Source: Actinomadura opuntiae
GTDB taxonomy: Bacteria; Actinomycetota; Actinomycetes; Streptosporangiales; Streptosporangiaceae
Direction of reading: 5' to 3'
Length of the DNA: 64,000 bases
Assembly (NCBI RefSeq): GCF_030283205.1
Contig: NZ_JASNWF010000018.1
Location: 124,001 to 188,000 of the forward strand
Part shown: in pieces, positions 46,201 through 54,155 of the stretch
Position numbering within the stretch: position 1 is the stretch's first letter
Layout: every line of letters begins with the position of its first letter
Made by a program: the position numbers and the translations under genes
Notes under the pieces: model-generated
Told to the model about the DNA's origin: nothing
What the model saw: only the letters and a program-made list of their open reading frames with translations
The model's database searches: none

Positions 46201-47879
46201 TTCTCCGGCTCGAAGACCTCGCCGGGGGCGCTCGCCCAGAAGGCGCGGTCCACGCCGCGCGCGCCGTCCCGCTCCGACCAGCCGACCAGGAAGTCGCCGC
46301 CAGCGAAGTGGACGGTGCGCACGCTCGTCGCGTCGGGCAGGGCGAACGCGCAGGCGCCGCGCCGTCCCGCGTGGTCGACGGCGATGGCGCGCGTGGCTCC
46401 GTAGACGGTGAGGACGGGCCAGGTGGAGGTGACGCCGAGGACGTCCTCGCCGAGGTCGGCGAGCGCCTCGTCCAGCGCGGGCCAGCCGAGTTCGGCGAGG
46501 GTGCCGGCGCGCAGCGTACGGGCGAGCGGGACGGCCAGGTCGAGCCCGGCGAGGGCCTCGCCGATGCCGTCCAGCGCGGTGATCGTCGGCGGGTCGAGGA
46601 GGCCGTCGAGGGCCGTCAGGGCGCGGTCGGCGCCGCCGAGCCCGCCGTCCGCCGCCTCGTCGACCAGCGCGGAGAGCCGGGCGTGGACGGCCTTCTCCAC
46701 GCCGGGCGTCTCGGGCAGCCGCGAGATCGCGGTGCCCTGCCGCAGCCCCGCGTGGACGGTGCCTTCCAGCCGGGGCCCGAACACCGGGTCGGCGGCGATG
46801 GCCGTCAGGTCGCGGCGCGAACCCCGGCTCCAGAAATGCAGCCGCGCGCGCTCGCCCGGGTCCTCCACGGCGATGCCCTCGGCGAGGCACGCGTCGACGA
46901 GGTCGGCGTCGAACAGCGACGCGCCCCGGTAGCGCGACTCGTGCAGCCGCACCGGGACGCCCTCGGCGCGCAGCCGGGCGGCGAGCCGCGGCAGCACGGC
47001 GAACAGCTCGTCCGGCATGGGCTGGGGGGTGATGCCGCCGTAGGCGACGCGGACGTAGGAGTAGTGCGCGGCGAACGCGCCGAGCCAGCCCGCGAGCCCG
47101 CCGGACGGCCGGACGGCGCCGTCCGCCATCGCCTCGACGACCCCGGCGGCGTCCAGCATCCGCAGCCAGGCGGAGCCGTCGATGGCGCCGGTCGGGAAGA
47201 TCTCCGCAAGGCCGGCGCGCAGGGCGGCGGGCGGCGGCGCCTTGGCGAACACCTTCGCGGCGCCGTCGAGCACGCCGTCCGGGACGGCGGTGCCGCGCGC
47301 GTCGGCGAGGGCCTGCGCGAGGATCTCGGCGTCCTCCGACAGCCCGAGCCCGGCCGCCTTCGCCGACCTGCGGACGCGGGTGTGCAGGTCGGCGGGCGGC
47401 GCGGCCCCGCCCCTCCCCCAGGCGGCCACGAACCGGGCGAACTCGCGGTGTGCCCGGTCGGGCGGGTAGGTCGCGGCGAGCCACTCCTGGTGCTGGCGGA
47501 TCCGCGCGGCGCCGATGGCCCCGGCACGGGCGAACAGGAGGGCGTTGTCCACGCGGTACTGGTCGTCGACCGGGAGCGCGTGCCGGGCCTCGGCGTCGCG
47601 CGCGTCCGCGTACGCGGTGGCGGCGTGCCGGGGGGCGAACCGGCTCAGCCGATGCCCGACGGTGTCCCAGAACCAGGGCAGGTGCGCGGCGGGGAGACCG
47701 CGCACCTCCCGCTTCATGTCGTCCAGGAACCGGCCGGGCCGCTCGTACGCGCGCGCGAGCCCGGTGCGGACGGTCGCGAACAGCTTCTCCGCGTCGGGCG
47801 CGGCATCGGGGTCGGTTTCCTGCACCCAGTCCAGGTAGAGGGTCGACTGTCCGGGATCTGCCGGGAGCTGCGGGGACAT
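43245..47879 (-). CDS. Very large uncharacterised protein (about 1540 residues)
   Basis: A 1544-residue protein that I do not recognise. There are no transmembrane segments and no signal peptide. The first 500 residues are helical with many Ala/Arg-rich repeats. Residues about 500-830 are rich in Gly, Asp and Trp with blade-like strands (FAGGDFLVGWSERDGARG, EELAVLDPATGERGPAA), suggesting a beta-propeller or similar fold. The C-terminal 700 residues are helical and contain LTLVRPTDRNVRKWNGWT near the end. It may begin at the ATG at 47909 instead; neither start has a Shine-Dalgarno. It lies 46 bp after the P450 stop, so it could be the last gene of the glutamine synthetase-P450 transcript or be independent. 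Codon bias is that of the host. Confidence 0.8.
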   Translation of the reverse strand: MSPQLPADPGQSTLYLDWVQETDPDAAPDAEKLFATVRTGLARAYERPGRFLDDMKREVRGLPAAHLPWFWDTVGHRLSRFAPRHAATAYADARDAEARHALPVDDQYRVDNALLFARAGAIGAARIRQHQEWLAATYPPDRAHREFARFVAAWGRGGAAPPADLHTRVRRSAKAAGLGLSEDAEILAQALADARGTAVPDGVLDGAAKVFAKAPPPAALRAGLAEIFPTGAIDGSAWLRMLDAAGVVEAMADGAVRPSGGLAGWLGAFAAHYSYVRVAYGGITPQPMPDELFAVLPRLAARLRAEGVPVRLHESRYRGASLFDADLVDACLAEGIAVEDPGERARLHFWSRGSRRDLTAIAADPVFGPRLEGTVHAGLRQGTAISRLPETPGVEKAVHARLSALVDEAADGGLGGADRALTALDGLLDPPTITALDGIGEALAGLDLAVPLARTLRAGTLAELGWPALDEALADLGEDVLGVTSTWPVLTVYGATRAIAVDHAGRRGACAFALPDATSVRTVHFAGGDFLVGWSERDGARGVDRAFWASAPGEVFEPENKRGMVACRALRSGGQGYQFEARGGRYDGERVLLPGGREGIGDHEKQCGDGTRIWSAPRYSDWGEELAVLDPATGERGPAASPPDFLAADPPDGAAWDPDWSSLVRLPDGVTASPLGQSGGLAGFRVAAMEGGRSGPPSGWTIEGTDGRRATLRYTEDVGDPWGVLRMPGGPDLVVALDDSNAYVPIRCYDAADDTLLWEGRAYPAGKAQWSVDPQGRPMLPPPAFWHFLAPRDAASSAALRRTGEAAARALLDAAPSPEAVRDALAREMPEVTDPAVVAGVVGTVLRAADVLGRRRALSRRVEVIRSGATVRPPAETPDTDLDDALLGLLPPPPRLNGEERSPRPATVTAIAADGRYLAGEIDDATRLNSPPARPLDWAPLLGAIDAAAWRLVAPSTSGADRASLAALLRTWADQPFARPGTWRRGYATGAALAGLDATVIVGAVPSAGGPIDPARAYRFVQRAEAPEPAGATKTETATVARDDAARLRRLLDLYERNGPLARDEDAVAAFVRGTGVRRAIAALVLDGLPRRAYEGGDLVTRFDAHKKMLRTKPYSATNEVAQEAEHLSQRLGVPGRQRVVAAGMPDDPAELWAEGGLAAAAGRMAEAWSRLLGRRAAVDEALVADLERDLGLPDAWAAALADPAASPIAAADLTCVVADREPYGIGVHIVSSDGTVNTRRMDHDPYVPLASVLVWALTERPVDDPAVSGVPDLAARLKARLAAPGLLLPLGLCSLGDTGRRGSLFGPDVHPVRRATRDGVSAGPDGDALAYDDGLLIVDGRRALAPVILRPSALADRAARARLERLCADHGLDRLLRSVEGAVLRADAVARMVARAAATPVPPGGYEANPLLSVPDLVAEAAAETGTSEDAAVLYLQLLTLVRPTDRNVRKWNGWTAARHKAAQAELVDRALVQQDKRPRAGRTAFVPGEWTALKAPELPVEAAKLATHLAREVRGQSVGGPFLRLLPPRPLHEMFADAWTAR

Positions 47880-47925
47880 GGCGGGCAGTATGGCAGCGTC
47901 CCCGGACATAACACGCCGGAAAAGA

Positions 47926-49176
47926 TCAAACCAGGGTGACGGTCACCGGCATCTCCTTGATCCCGTTGACGAAGTTGGACCGCACCCGCCGGATCCCGCC
48001 CGCGAGCCGCACGTCCGCCAGCCGCGGCAGCAGCTCCTCGAACATGATCCGCATCTCCAGCCGGGCGAGCGCGCTGCCCAGGCAGAAGTGCGAGCCCTTC
48101 CCGAACGCGATGTGGTCGTTCGGGGTGCGGGTCACGTCGAAGCGGTACGGGTCGGCGAACACGTCCTCGTCGCGGTTGGCGGACGCGAACCACAGCACGA
48201 CCTTGTCGCCCGCGCGGATCGCGGTGCCGCCGACCTCGGTGTCGCGGGTCGCGGTGCGGCGGAAGTGGTAGACCGGCGAGGCCCAGCGCAGGAACTCCTC
48301 CACCGCGACCGGCATCAGCTCCGGCTCCTCGCGTAGCCGCTCCGCCTGCTCGGGATGGTCGATCAGCGCGCGCATCGCGTGCGTGATCGCGTGCCGGGTC
48401 GTCTCGTTGCCCGCGACGACCAGCAGCAGGAAGTAGTTGTCGAAGTCGCGGTCCGACAGCGGCACGCCGTCCATCGGCGTCTGGTTCACCAGTCGGCTGA
48501 CCAGGTCGGTTCCCGCTCCACCGCGCCGCCTCGCCGCCAGCTCCCGGCCGTACTCGAACACCTCCAGCGACGCCGGGCTGCGGAACGGCAGGTCGCGGTA
48601 GCGCTCGCTCTCCTCGCTGTGCAGCAGGACGTCGGCGTAGTCGGGGTCGGTGTTGGCGATGATCCGGTTGCCCCAGTCGATGAGCCGCTGCGTGTCGCCG
48701 TCGGGGACGTCCAGCATCCGCGCCAGCACGTTGATCGGGAAGTCGGCGGCGACCTCCGCGACGAAGTCGAACGTGCCGTGGGCGAGCGCCCGGTCGAGCG
48801 TCCGCGCAGTCAGGCCGCGCAGGAACGTCGCGTATCCGGCGACGGCGCGCGGCGTGAACTCGCGCTGCAGGACGCGGCGGAGCGCGTTGTGCCGCGGCCC
48901 GTCCGTCTCCAGCAGCGAGCGCCGGATCTCGGCCTGCCGCTCGTCCACCTCCTCCAGGTTCACGAACTTCTCGGAGGTGAACCGCTCCTGGTCGCGGTCG
49001 ACGGCGACGACGTCGGCGTGCCGGGTCAGCGACCAGAACCCTCGGCCGCCGTCGGACTCGGGGTTCCAGTGGACGGGCGCGGTGCGGCGCAGCGCGTCGA
49101 ACATCCGCCAGGGCGTCTCGTCGTCGAGGAAGTTGTCGGGGTCCGCGAGGTCCACGGCCAGGGTGTCGCTGGTCAA
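47926..49176 (-). CDS. Cytochrome P450
   Basis: A 416-residue bacterial class I P450. The haem ligand is Cys365 in FGKGSHFCLGSALARLE, the I-helix oxygen motif is AGNETT (255-260), and the ExxR pair is Glu294/Arg297. The start is a TTG at 49176 with AAGGAG seven bases upstream; the ATG at 49183 is in another frame. It lies 24 bp after the glutamine synthetase-like gene and shares its operator-controlled promoter. No ferredoxin or reductase gene is adjacent. P450s paired with GS-like enzymes are known, to my recollection, near cyclic-amine utilisation genes of mycobacteria; the substrate here is unknown. Confidence 0.92.
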   Translation of the reverse strand: MTSDTLAVDLADPDNFLDDETPWRMFDALRRTAPVHWNPESDGGRGFWSLTRHADVVAVDRDQERFTSEKFVNLEEVDERQAEIRRSLLETDGPRHNALRRVLQREFTPRAVAGYATFLRGLTARTLDRALAHGTFDFVAEVAADFPINVLARMLDVPDGDTQRLIDWGNRIIANTDPDYADVLLHSEESERYRDLPFRSPASLEVFEYGRELAARRRGGAGTDLVSRLVNQTPMDGVPLSDRDFDNYFLLLVVAGNETTRHAITHAMRALIDHPEQAERLREEPELMPVAVEEFLRWASPVYHFRRTATRDTEVGGTAIRAGDKVVLWFASANRDEDVFADPYRFDVTRTPNDHIAFGKGSHFCLGSALARLEMRIMFEELLPRLADVRLAGGIRRVRSNFVNGIKEMPVTVTLV

Positions 49177-49200
49177 CGCGCATGCTCCTTGTGGGTGGCC

Positions 49201-50562
49201 TTACAGGTGGTAGGCGTACTCGCGGAACTCCCAGTCGGTGACGTGCCGCCGGAACCGCGCGACCTCGTCCCGCTTGTAGGCCAGGAACGCCGACACGAAG
49301 CCCGTGCCGAGCACCTCGGCCAGCGCCTCGTCCGCTTCGAGGGCGGCCAGCGCGGCGGTCAGGTCACCGGGCAGGACGGGCGCCTTGGCGGCGTCGTAGC
49401 CGTAGCCCTCCAGCGGCGGCGGGGCGTCGAGTTTGTCGCGCACGCCCAGGTAGACGGCCGCGAGCAGGCCGGCGATGCCGAGGTAGGGGTTGGCGGAGGC
49501 GTCCCCGAGCCGCACCTCCAGCCGGGACGCGGCGCCCCGCTCGGGCGGGATCCGGACCATCGCGCTGCGGTTGTCGAGCCCCCAGTCGATCAGCCACGGC
49601 GCGAGCGTGTCGGGCCCGAACCGCTTGTAGGAGTTGACCGTGGGGTTCAGCAGCGCGGCGAGCGCGGGCGCGTGCTCCAGCACCCCCGCGACCGCCTGGT
49701 GCGCGGTCTCCGACAGGCCGTGCGCCCCGTCGCCCTCGAACGCGTTCCGCCCTTCGCCGTCCAGGCAGGACAGGTGGACGTGGAAGCCCGAGCCGCCCTC
49801 GTCGTTGAACGGCTTGGCCATGAACGTGGCGAGCAGGCCCTGCGTCCGGGCGATCTCCTGGACGGCCGACTTGAAGCGGAACGCGCGGTCGGCGGCGTCC
49901 AGCGCGCCCGAATGGTCCAGGTTGATCTCGAACTGGCCGCCGCCGAACTCGTGGTTGCCCATCGTCACGCCGAGCCCGAGGTCGCGCAGATACCGGAGGG
50001 TTTGCAGCAGGTGGTTGCCGGGGTCGCCCCTGAGGCCGGACGAGTAGACGTTGCCGGGCGCGTCCTCGTACCGGCGCCATCCCGTGGGCGAGGAGTCGTC
50101 GGGCTCGCAGAGGTAGTACTCCAACTCGGGACCGGCGACCGGGTCGAGGCCGATCTCGCCCATGCGCGCGACGGCTCGGCGCAGCACGTCCCGCGGCCCC
50201 TCGGCGCACGGCTCGCCGCCGCCGGGCTCGCAGGCGTCGCCGAGGCAGGACGCGACGCCCGGCTCCCACGGCAGGGTCGCCAGCGTCGACAGGTCGGGGC
50301 GCACGCAGATGTCGGGGAGCCCCGCGTCGAGCCCGCCCGCGACGTCCACCACGTCGCCCCGCGGGCTCGTGTGGTAGATCGCGCGGCAGAACGACAGGCC
50401 GTGCGCGGCGACCGCGGGCAGCCGCTCGACCAGCACGTCCCGGGCCCGGTCGACGCCGATCAGGTCGGGGTACTGGACGCGCACGACGTCGACGCCGGCG
50501 GCGGTCAGCCGCCGCACCGCGTCCTGCACCGGCTCGACGCCGGCGGGCTCGTGTCGGCTCAC
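49201..50562 (-). CDS. Glutamine synthetase-like gamma-glutamylamine ligase
   Basis: A 453-residue GS-fold enzyme. Active-site segments are GPELEYYLCEPD, MGNHEFGGGQFEINLDHSGA, FNDEGGSGFHVHLS, NPTVNSYKRF and RSAMVRIPPERG followed by EVRLGDASANPYLG. It lacks the adenylylation-loop context of true GlnA and fits the GlnA3/PuuA-like group that joins glutamate to amines. The GTG at 50562 follows GGAGGGG. Its promoter carries a copy of the GTTTGGGCCCAAAC palindrome. It leads an operon with the P450. A glutamine amidotransferase under the same operator (63536) could reverse the glutamylation. Confidence 0.88.
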   Translation of the reverse strand: MSRHEPAGVEPVQDAVRRLTAAGVDVVRVQYPDLIGVDRARDVLVERLPAVAAHGLSFCRAIYHTSPRGDVVDVAGGLDAGLPDICVRPDLSTLATLPWEPGVASCLGDACEPGGGEPCAEGPRDVLRRAVARMGEIGLDPVAGPELEYYLCEPDDSSPTGWRRYEDAPGNVYSSGLRGDPGNHLLQTLRYLRDLGLGVTMGNHEFGGGQFEINLDHSGALDAADRAFRFKSAVQEIARTQGLLATFMAKPFNDEGGSGFHVHLSCLDGEGRNAFEGDGAHGLSETAHQAVAGVLEHAPALAALLNPTVNSYKRFGPDTLAPWLIDWGLDNRSAMVRIPPERGAASRLEVRLGDASANPYLGIAGLLAAVYLGVRDKLDAPPPLEGYGYDAAKAPVLPGDLTAALAALEADEALAEVLGTGFVSAFLAYKRDEVARFRRHVTDWEFREYAYHL

Positions 50563-50584
50563 TCGCTCGCTCCCCTCCGGATTC

Positions 50585-50625
50585 GTTTGGGCTCAAACCA
50601 TATGGCGGCCGGTGGGCCCTGACAA
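50585..50625 (-). promoter_or_regulatory. Promoter and operator of the GS-like/P450 operon
   Basis: On the minus strand TTGTCA (50625-50620) and TATGGT (50602-50597) are exactly 17 bp apart. The palindrome GTTTGAGCCCAAAC (plus-strand 50585-50598) overlaps the end of the -10 and the start point, a repressor position. It is one of seven copies of the shared motif. Confidence 0.7.
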
Positions 50626-50662
50626 GAGTCCCGCCGGCCAGACCCCGAACACCAGCGGCGGA

Positions 50663-50703
50663 GTGACAAACGCGGGTGGGCGGCCTATCGTATGGGCCCA
50701 AAT
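50663..50703 (+). promoter_or_regulatory. Promoter and operator of the acetoacetate decarboxylase-family gene
   Basis: GTGACA (50663-50668) and TATCGT (50686-50691) are 17 bp apart. GTATGGGCCCAAAT (50690-50703) begins at the -10 and covers the start point. The arrangement mirrors the divergent GS-like promoter about 90 bp away. Confidence 0.65.
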
Positions 50704-50718
50704 GAAATGGAGGTCCCG

Positions 50719-51507
50719 GTGGCGCCAGTGCAAGGTTTCCTGCACCCGAAGACCGCGACGGGCCGCTCGTCGCTGATCCCGAGCCCGCCCTGGCACTACT
50801 CGGGCGACCTGCTCACCGTCGAGTACCGCACGGACCCGGCGCGGGTCGCCGAACTGCTGCCCGACCCCCTCGCCCCCGCCGCCGACGACCCCGGCGCCGT
50901 CGCGATCATCTGGGCGGACTGGCAGTCCTGCTCGGACTCCGCCGAGGAACTGCTCGACCCCGTCCGCGCCCAGTACAAGGAGTGCTTCGTGGTCGTCCGC
51001 TGCTCCTTCCAAGGCCGGACGTACTCGCGCTGCGTCTACATCTGGGTCGACAAGGACTTCGCCATCGCCCGCGGCCTGCACCAGGGCTATCCGAAGAAGT
51101 TCGGCTCCGTCCACCAGACCCGCCCGCACCCCCACGGCCGGGGCGCGCCCCGCATCGCCGCCGGCGGCCGGTTCGGCGCCACCCTCGCCGCCGCCGACCG
51201 CCGTCTCGCCGAAGCCGTCGTGACGCTGCGCGAACCGTCCGAGACCAACGGGTTCGTCAACGGCCACCCCATGGCCCACCACCGCCACCTGCCGTCGATC
51301 GAACCCGGGCGTCCCCCGGCCCTGGACGAGCTGATCGAGTCCGGCGCCGCGGCCTTCGAGGGCGGCCAGGCCTGGACGGGCGACGCCGACCTGCGCCTCT
51401 TCGACTCCCCCACCGAGGAACTGTCCCGCCTGGCGGTCGAGGAGCCCATCGCCGCCTACTACCGCCAGGTCGGCGTCACCTGGAACGGCGGCCGCGTCCT
51501 CGCCTGA
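50719..51507 (+). CDS. Acetoacetate decarboxylase family protein
   Basis: A 262-residue member of the ADC fold. The family core is visible in PPWHYSGDLLTVEYRTDP, FQGRTYSRCVYIWVDKDFAI and GYPKKFGSVHQTR, where the KK pair corresponds to the Schiff-base lysine region. I chose the GTG at 50719, 4-5 bases after GGAGGT; the frame is open from an ATG at 50692, but that codon lies inside the operator. It is divergent from the GS-like gene under a matching operator. Many ADC-family proteins are not decarboxylases but aldolases or dehydratases, so the reaction is open. Confidence 0.82.
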   Translation: MAPVQGFLHPKTATGRSSLIPSPPWHYSGDLLTVEYRTDPARVAELLPDPLAPAADDPGAVAIIWADWQSCSDSAEELLDPVRAQYKECFVVVRCSFQGRTYSRCVYIWVDKDFAIARGLHQGYPKKFGSVHQTRPHPHGRGAPRIAAGGRFGATLAAADRRLAEAVVTLREPSETNGFVNGHPMAHHRHLPSIEPGRPPALDELIESGAAAFEGGQAWTGDADLRLFDSPTEELSRLAVEEPIAAYYRQVGVTWNGGRVLA

Positions 51508-51510
51508 GGC

Positions 51511-51993
51511 TCACGCCGGAAGCGCGGGCCCGAGGCTCGCCTGCACGTACGCCATGGCCTCGGCGTACTTCGGATCCATCGCCCGCTCGCCGATCTCATC
51601 GGGCGTCAACTCGGCGAGCCGTTCCTGGATCCACCAGATGTTGCCCAGCGGATCGCGAACACGCCCCACCTTGTCGCCCCAGAACAGCTCCGTCGGACGG
51701 GTGACCACTGCCGCCCCGGCCGCGACGGCGCGCTCCACGACCGCGTCGGCGTCGTCCACGAACAGCCGCAGCAGACCGGGCGTCTCGACCGGGAACGGCG
51801 AGTCGAACATGAGCACGACCGAGTCGCCGATCCGGGCCTCGGCGTGCCCGATCCGCCCGTCCACCTCCATCCGGCTGAGCTCCTCGCCGCCGAACGCGTC
51901 CTCGATGAACCCGATCAGCGCGGCGGTGTCCCGCGTGACGATCCACGGCGTCACCGTGCCGTACCCCTCGGGCGCCTTGGGAAAGTCGGCCAT
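51511..51993 (-). CDS. VOC family protein (glyoxalase/PhnB-like)
   Basis: A 160-residue single VOC domain pair: GTVTPWIVTRDTAALIGFIE, then the metal-site region MEVDGRIGHAEARIGDSVVL and DPLGNIWWIQERLAEL. The His and Glu positions expected of metal-binding VOC enzymes are present. The C-terminal tail is helical. It is convergent with the ADC-family gene (3-bp gap) and divergent from a LysR regulator, which probably controls it. Substrate unknown. Confidence 0.87.
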   Translation of the reverse strand: MADFPKAPEGYGTVTPWIVTRDTAALIGFIEDAFGGEELSRMEVDGRIGHAEARIGDSVVLMFDSPFPVETPGLLRLFVDDADAVVERAVAAGAAVVTRPTELFWGDKVGRVRDPLGNIWWIQERLAELTPDEIGERAMDPKYAEAMAYVQASLGPALPA

Positions 51994-52033
51994 CTTCGTC
52001 TCCTCGCTCGCGGCTTCGAGCCTGACTCTAACA

Positions 52034-52051
52034 GAACGGAATGATTCGTTC
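52034..52051. promoter_or_regulatory. Inverted repeat between the VOC and LysR genes
   Basis: GAACG-N8-CGTTC lies midway between the divergent VOC and LysR genes, in a local AT-rich patch. This is the expected place and size of a LysR box. Confidence 0.45.
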
Positions 52052-52079
52052 CACAGCCTTGCGGCTAGGGTCGTGCGGC

Positions 52080-53006
52080 GTGGACCTAGAAGCCGTGCGG
52101 ACGTTCGCCGCCGCCGCGGACGCGGGCCGGTTCCAGGACGCCGCCGCGGAACTGTCGATCACCCAGCAGGCCGTCTCCAAGCGCATCGCCGCGCTGGAGA
52201 AGGACCTCGGCGTCCGCCTGTTCACCCGCACCGCGCGCGGCGCCCGCCTCACCATCGACGGCCAGGCGTTCCTCCCCCACGCCCGCGCCCTCCTCCAGGC
52301 CGAGGAGCGCGCCATCGCCTCCGTCCGCCCCGGCCGCCGCGCGCTCCGCGTCGACGTCATCGGCCGGCGGCTGGCCGCCGCCGCGCTGCTGCGCGACTTC
52401 CACCGCGCCCACCCCGGCATCCGGCTGGACGTCGTGACCCTCTTCGACGCCGACGCCGCCGTCGAGGCGATCGCCTCCGGCACGATCGACGCCTCCTTCC
52501 GCGCCGTCACCGCACCCGCCCGACTCCCCGCCGGCGTCGAGACCATCCGCGTCCTCGACGAGCCCATCCAGCTCATCACCGGCCCGGCTCACCCCTTCGC
52601 CGCCGCCCGCGCCGTCCGCCCCGCCGACCTCGCCGGACACCGCATCTGGATGCCCGGCATCGTCGCCGGAACCGAATGGGCCGCCTTCTACGCCGACCTC
52701 GCCGCCGCCTTCGGCCTCACCATCGACTCCGTCGGCCCGAGCTTCGGCCTGGAACCGCTGCTCGACACCATCGCCGACTCCGCCACCCTGGCCACCTTCG
52801 CCGGCGACCGGACCCGGCTGGTCTGGCCCGCCGACCACGGCCTGCGGCGCGTCCCCGTCCAGGGCCCGACGCCCGTCTACCCGCACTCGCTGATCTGGCA
52901 CCGCGACAACCCGCACCCCGCCCTCACCGCCCTCCGCGACCACCTCGGCCATCCTGCGTCTGCCGCTGGCACCTGGACTCCGGAGTGGTCCCGCCAACCA
53001 ACCTAG
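52080..53006 (+). CDS. LysR family transcriptional regulator
   Basis: A 308-residue regulator. The N-terminal HTH is DLEAVRTFAAAADAGRFQDA then AAELSITQQAVSKRIAALEK. The substrate-binding domain follows and is somewhat short at the C-terminus. The GTG at 52080 gives the normal short lead into the HTH; an upstream ATG at 52041 lies inside the operator-like repeat. It is divergent from the VOC gene. The coding sequence ends next to the low-GC region starting about 53.0 kb, and its final residues (ASAAGTWTPEWSRQPT) may come from a junction. Confidence 0.87.
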   Translation: MDLEAVRTFAAAADAGRFQDAAAELSITQQAVSKRIAALEKDLGVRLFTRTARGARLTIDGQAFLPHARALLQAEERAIASVRPGRRALRVDVIGRRLAAAALLRDFHRAHPGIRLDVVTLFDADAAVEAIASGTIDASFRAVTAPARLPAGVETIRVLDEPIQLITGPAHPFAAARAVRPADLAGHRIWMPGIVAGTEWAAFYADLAAAFGLTIDSVGPSFGLEPLLDTIADSATLATFAGDRTRLVWPADHGLRRVPVQGPTPVYPHSLIWHRDNPHPALTALRDHLGHPASAAGTWTPEWSRQPT

Positions 53007-53334
53007 AAATCGCTGGGCCGCTTACTCGGCCGTCGCAAGTCTGTGCGCTTTCGTCATAGCGGACACCTAATGCAGGGCGGCAAGTTGAGGGGAATATGCG
53101 ACGCGCCATGAGGACCGGCTCGGCTATTCGGTGGTGAAGGGCAGGGTCGGGACAGTGGGCCGTGAGGCGTTCTCGGCCATCAACCAAGTGGTGAGCGCAA
53201 TGGATCCGACGGGCATCTTGTTGTGCGATGGAATGTGCGGGCCCCTGACATGAAGGGACTGGCAAGCAAAGTCGTGTTCGGGATCCTTGAATGGTCGGTT
53301 TGGCTGTTCAGGGCAGAGGCGAGGGGTTGGCCGT

Positions 53335-53402
53335 GCGGTGGGGTGGCGCTGGCGTACGGGGCCGGCTCCGCCTGCCCCGCCCGGGTCGCGCCACCCCACC
53401 GC
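53335..53402 (-). repeat. Palindromic repeat, short copy A
   Basis: A 68-bp element with perfect 15-bp terminal inverted repeats, GCGGTGGGGTGGCGC (53335-53349) and its complement (53388-53402). Its reverse complement matches both ends of copy B (55593-55767) almost base for base; A lacks the 102-bp inner module of B. Confidence 0.8.
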
Positions 53403-53878
53403 CCCCGAACCAGAGGACCAAGAGGCGAGCGATCTCCACGAGCAGACCACTACCGCCGCCGCACCGGTAACTACCAGGCGAGGCGGGAATTGATCACGGG
53501 CTTTCCCTGCGATTACCGATGGCGTTGGTACGGATTTGCTGGATACAGAAGAAAAGCCAGGCGCGCAACACGGCCAGGACGCAGGTGAAGGCCCTGCCCG
53601 GCGCTCCCACCGCAACCGGCCGAGCAGTGGGGCTGCAGGAAGCGAGGCTCAAATACGAGCAACCAAGGCTGCGGCGGCGAGGTCTGGTGCAGTCCATGCG
53701 ACACGGGCGAATGCCGAGCAAGTGCTGTGGTCAGGCGCACGCGACGGCTGGGACTGTGGGCGTGGCGGCTGAGCTGCTCACGGTGCAATGAGCATGGTGC
53801 CCGTCTGGGCGCGCCAGTACGCAGATGGGCACCGAGGCCAGCGCCATGGACAAGGGCGACTATGTGCGTGCGGCCTGG

Positions 53879-53983
53879 TCACCAGCGGTCCGAGGCCTGG
53901 CGTGAGTGGGAGTGTGATCGGCCGTCGGCCGGTTTGGTGTAGGCACGCCCGCAGACGGGGCATGTGGCAATTCGTTCGGCCAC
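53879..53983 (-). pseudogene. Possible zinc-ribbon gene remnant or miniprotein
   Basis: A 34-codon frame begins with GTG at 53983 and contains ATCPVCGRAYTKPADG, a plausible zinc-ribbon half-site, then a His/Ser-rich tail ending DRW. There is no Shine-Dalgarno, and the frame is open upstream, so it may be the C-terminal end of a lost larger gene. The CPVCG pattern is the only protein-like signal I can see in this region. Confidence 0.3.
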
Positions 53984-54105
53984 TAATGGAACGGGCGGCT
54001 GAGGCTGCCTGGCCGGGCGGGGCTGCTGATCGTCTCGTCTCGTTGCGGTGTGGTGCAGCGGGTGTCAGTGGAGTAGCGGAGGGCGGAGGGGTGATGTGGG
54101 CATGC

Positions 54106-54143
54106 CGGTTCGCCCGAGATCCCGGATGGATTCGGGCGAACCG
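54106..54143 (-). terminator. Hairpin terminator of the HNH gene
   Basis: CGGTTCGCCCGA (54106-54117) pairs perfectly over 12 bp with TCGGGCGAACCG (54132-54143) across a 14-base loop, 13 bp beyond the HNH stop codon. Confidence 0.7.
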
Positions 54144-54155
54144 TGGGTGTGTGGG

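Larger units (their letters stand above)
53007..54155. other. Gene-poor region of atypical composition
   Basis: This 1.15-kb stretch has lower GC than its surroundings and no convincing full-length gene. Short open frames occur on both strands, but none has a family signature with a ribosome site. It holds repeat copy A (53335-53402), a possible zinc-ribbon remnant (53879-53983) and the terminator of the HNH gene (54106-54143). It looks like decayed mobile or integrated DNA. Confidence 0.6.

Noticed and set aside
43278..47939. A plus-strand open frame of 1553 codons opposite the giant protein
   Set aside because: Both strands are open for over 4.6 kb. The minus frame has varied composition, hydrophobic cores and Trp/Tyr content like a real protein; the plus frame is Gly/Arg/Val low complexity with no start signal.
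53494..53791. Short overlapping frames of 60-90 codons in the low-GC segment
   Set aside because: None has a ribosome site, a domain or plausible composition; they overlap each other on both strands.
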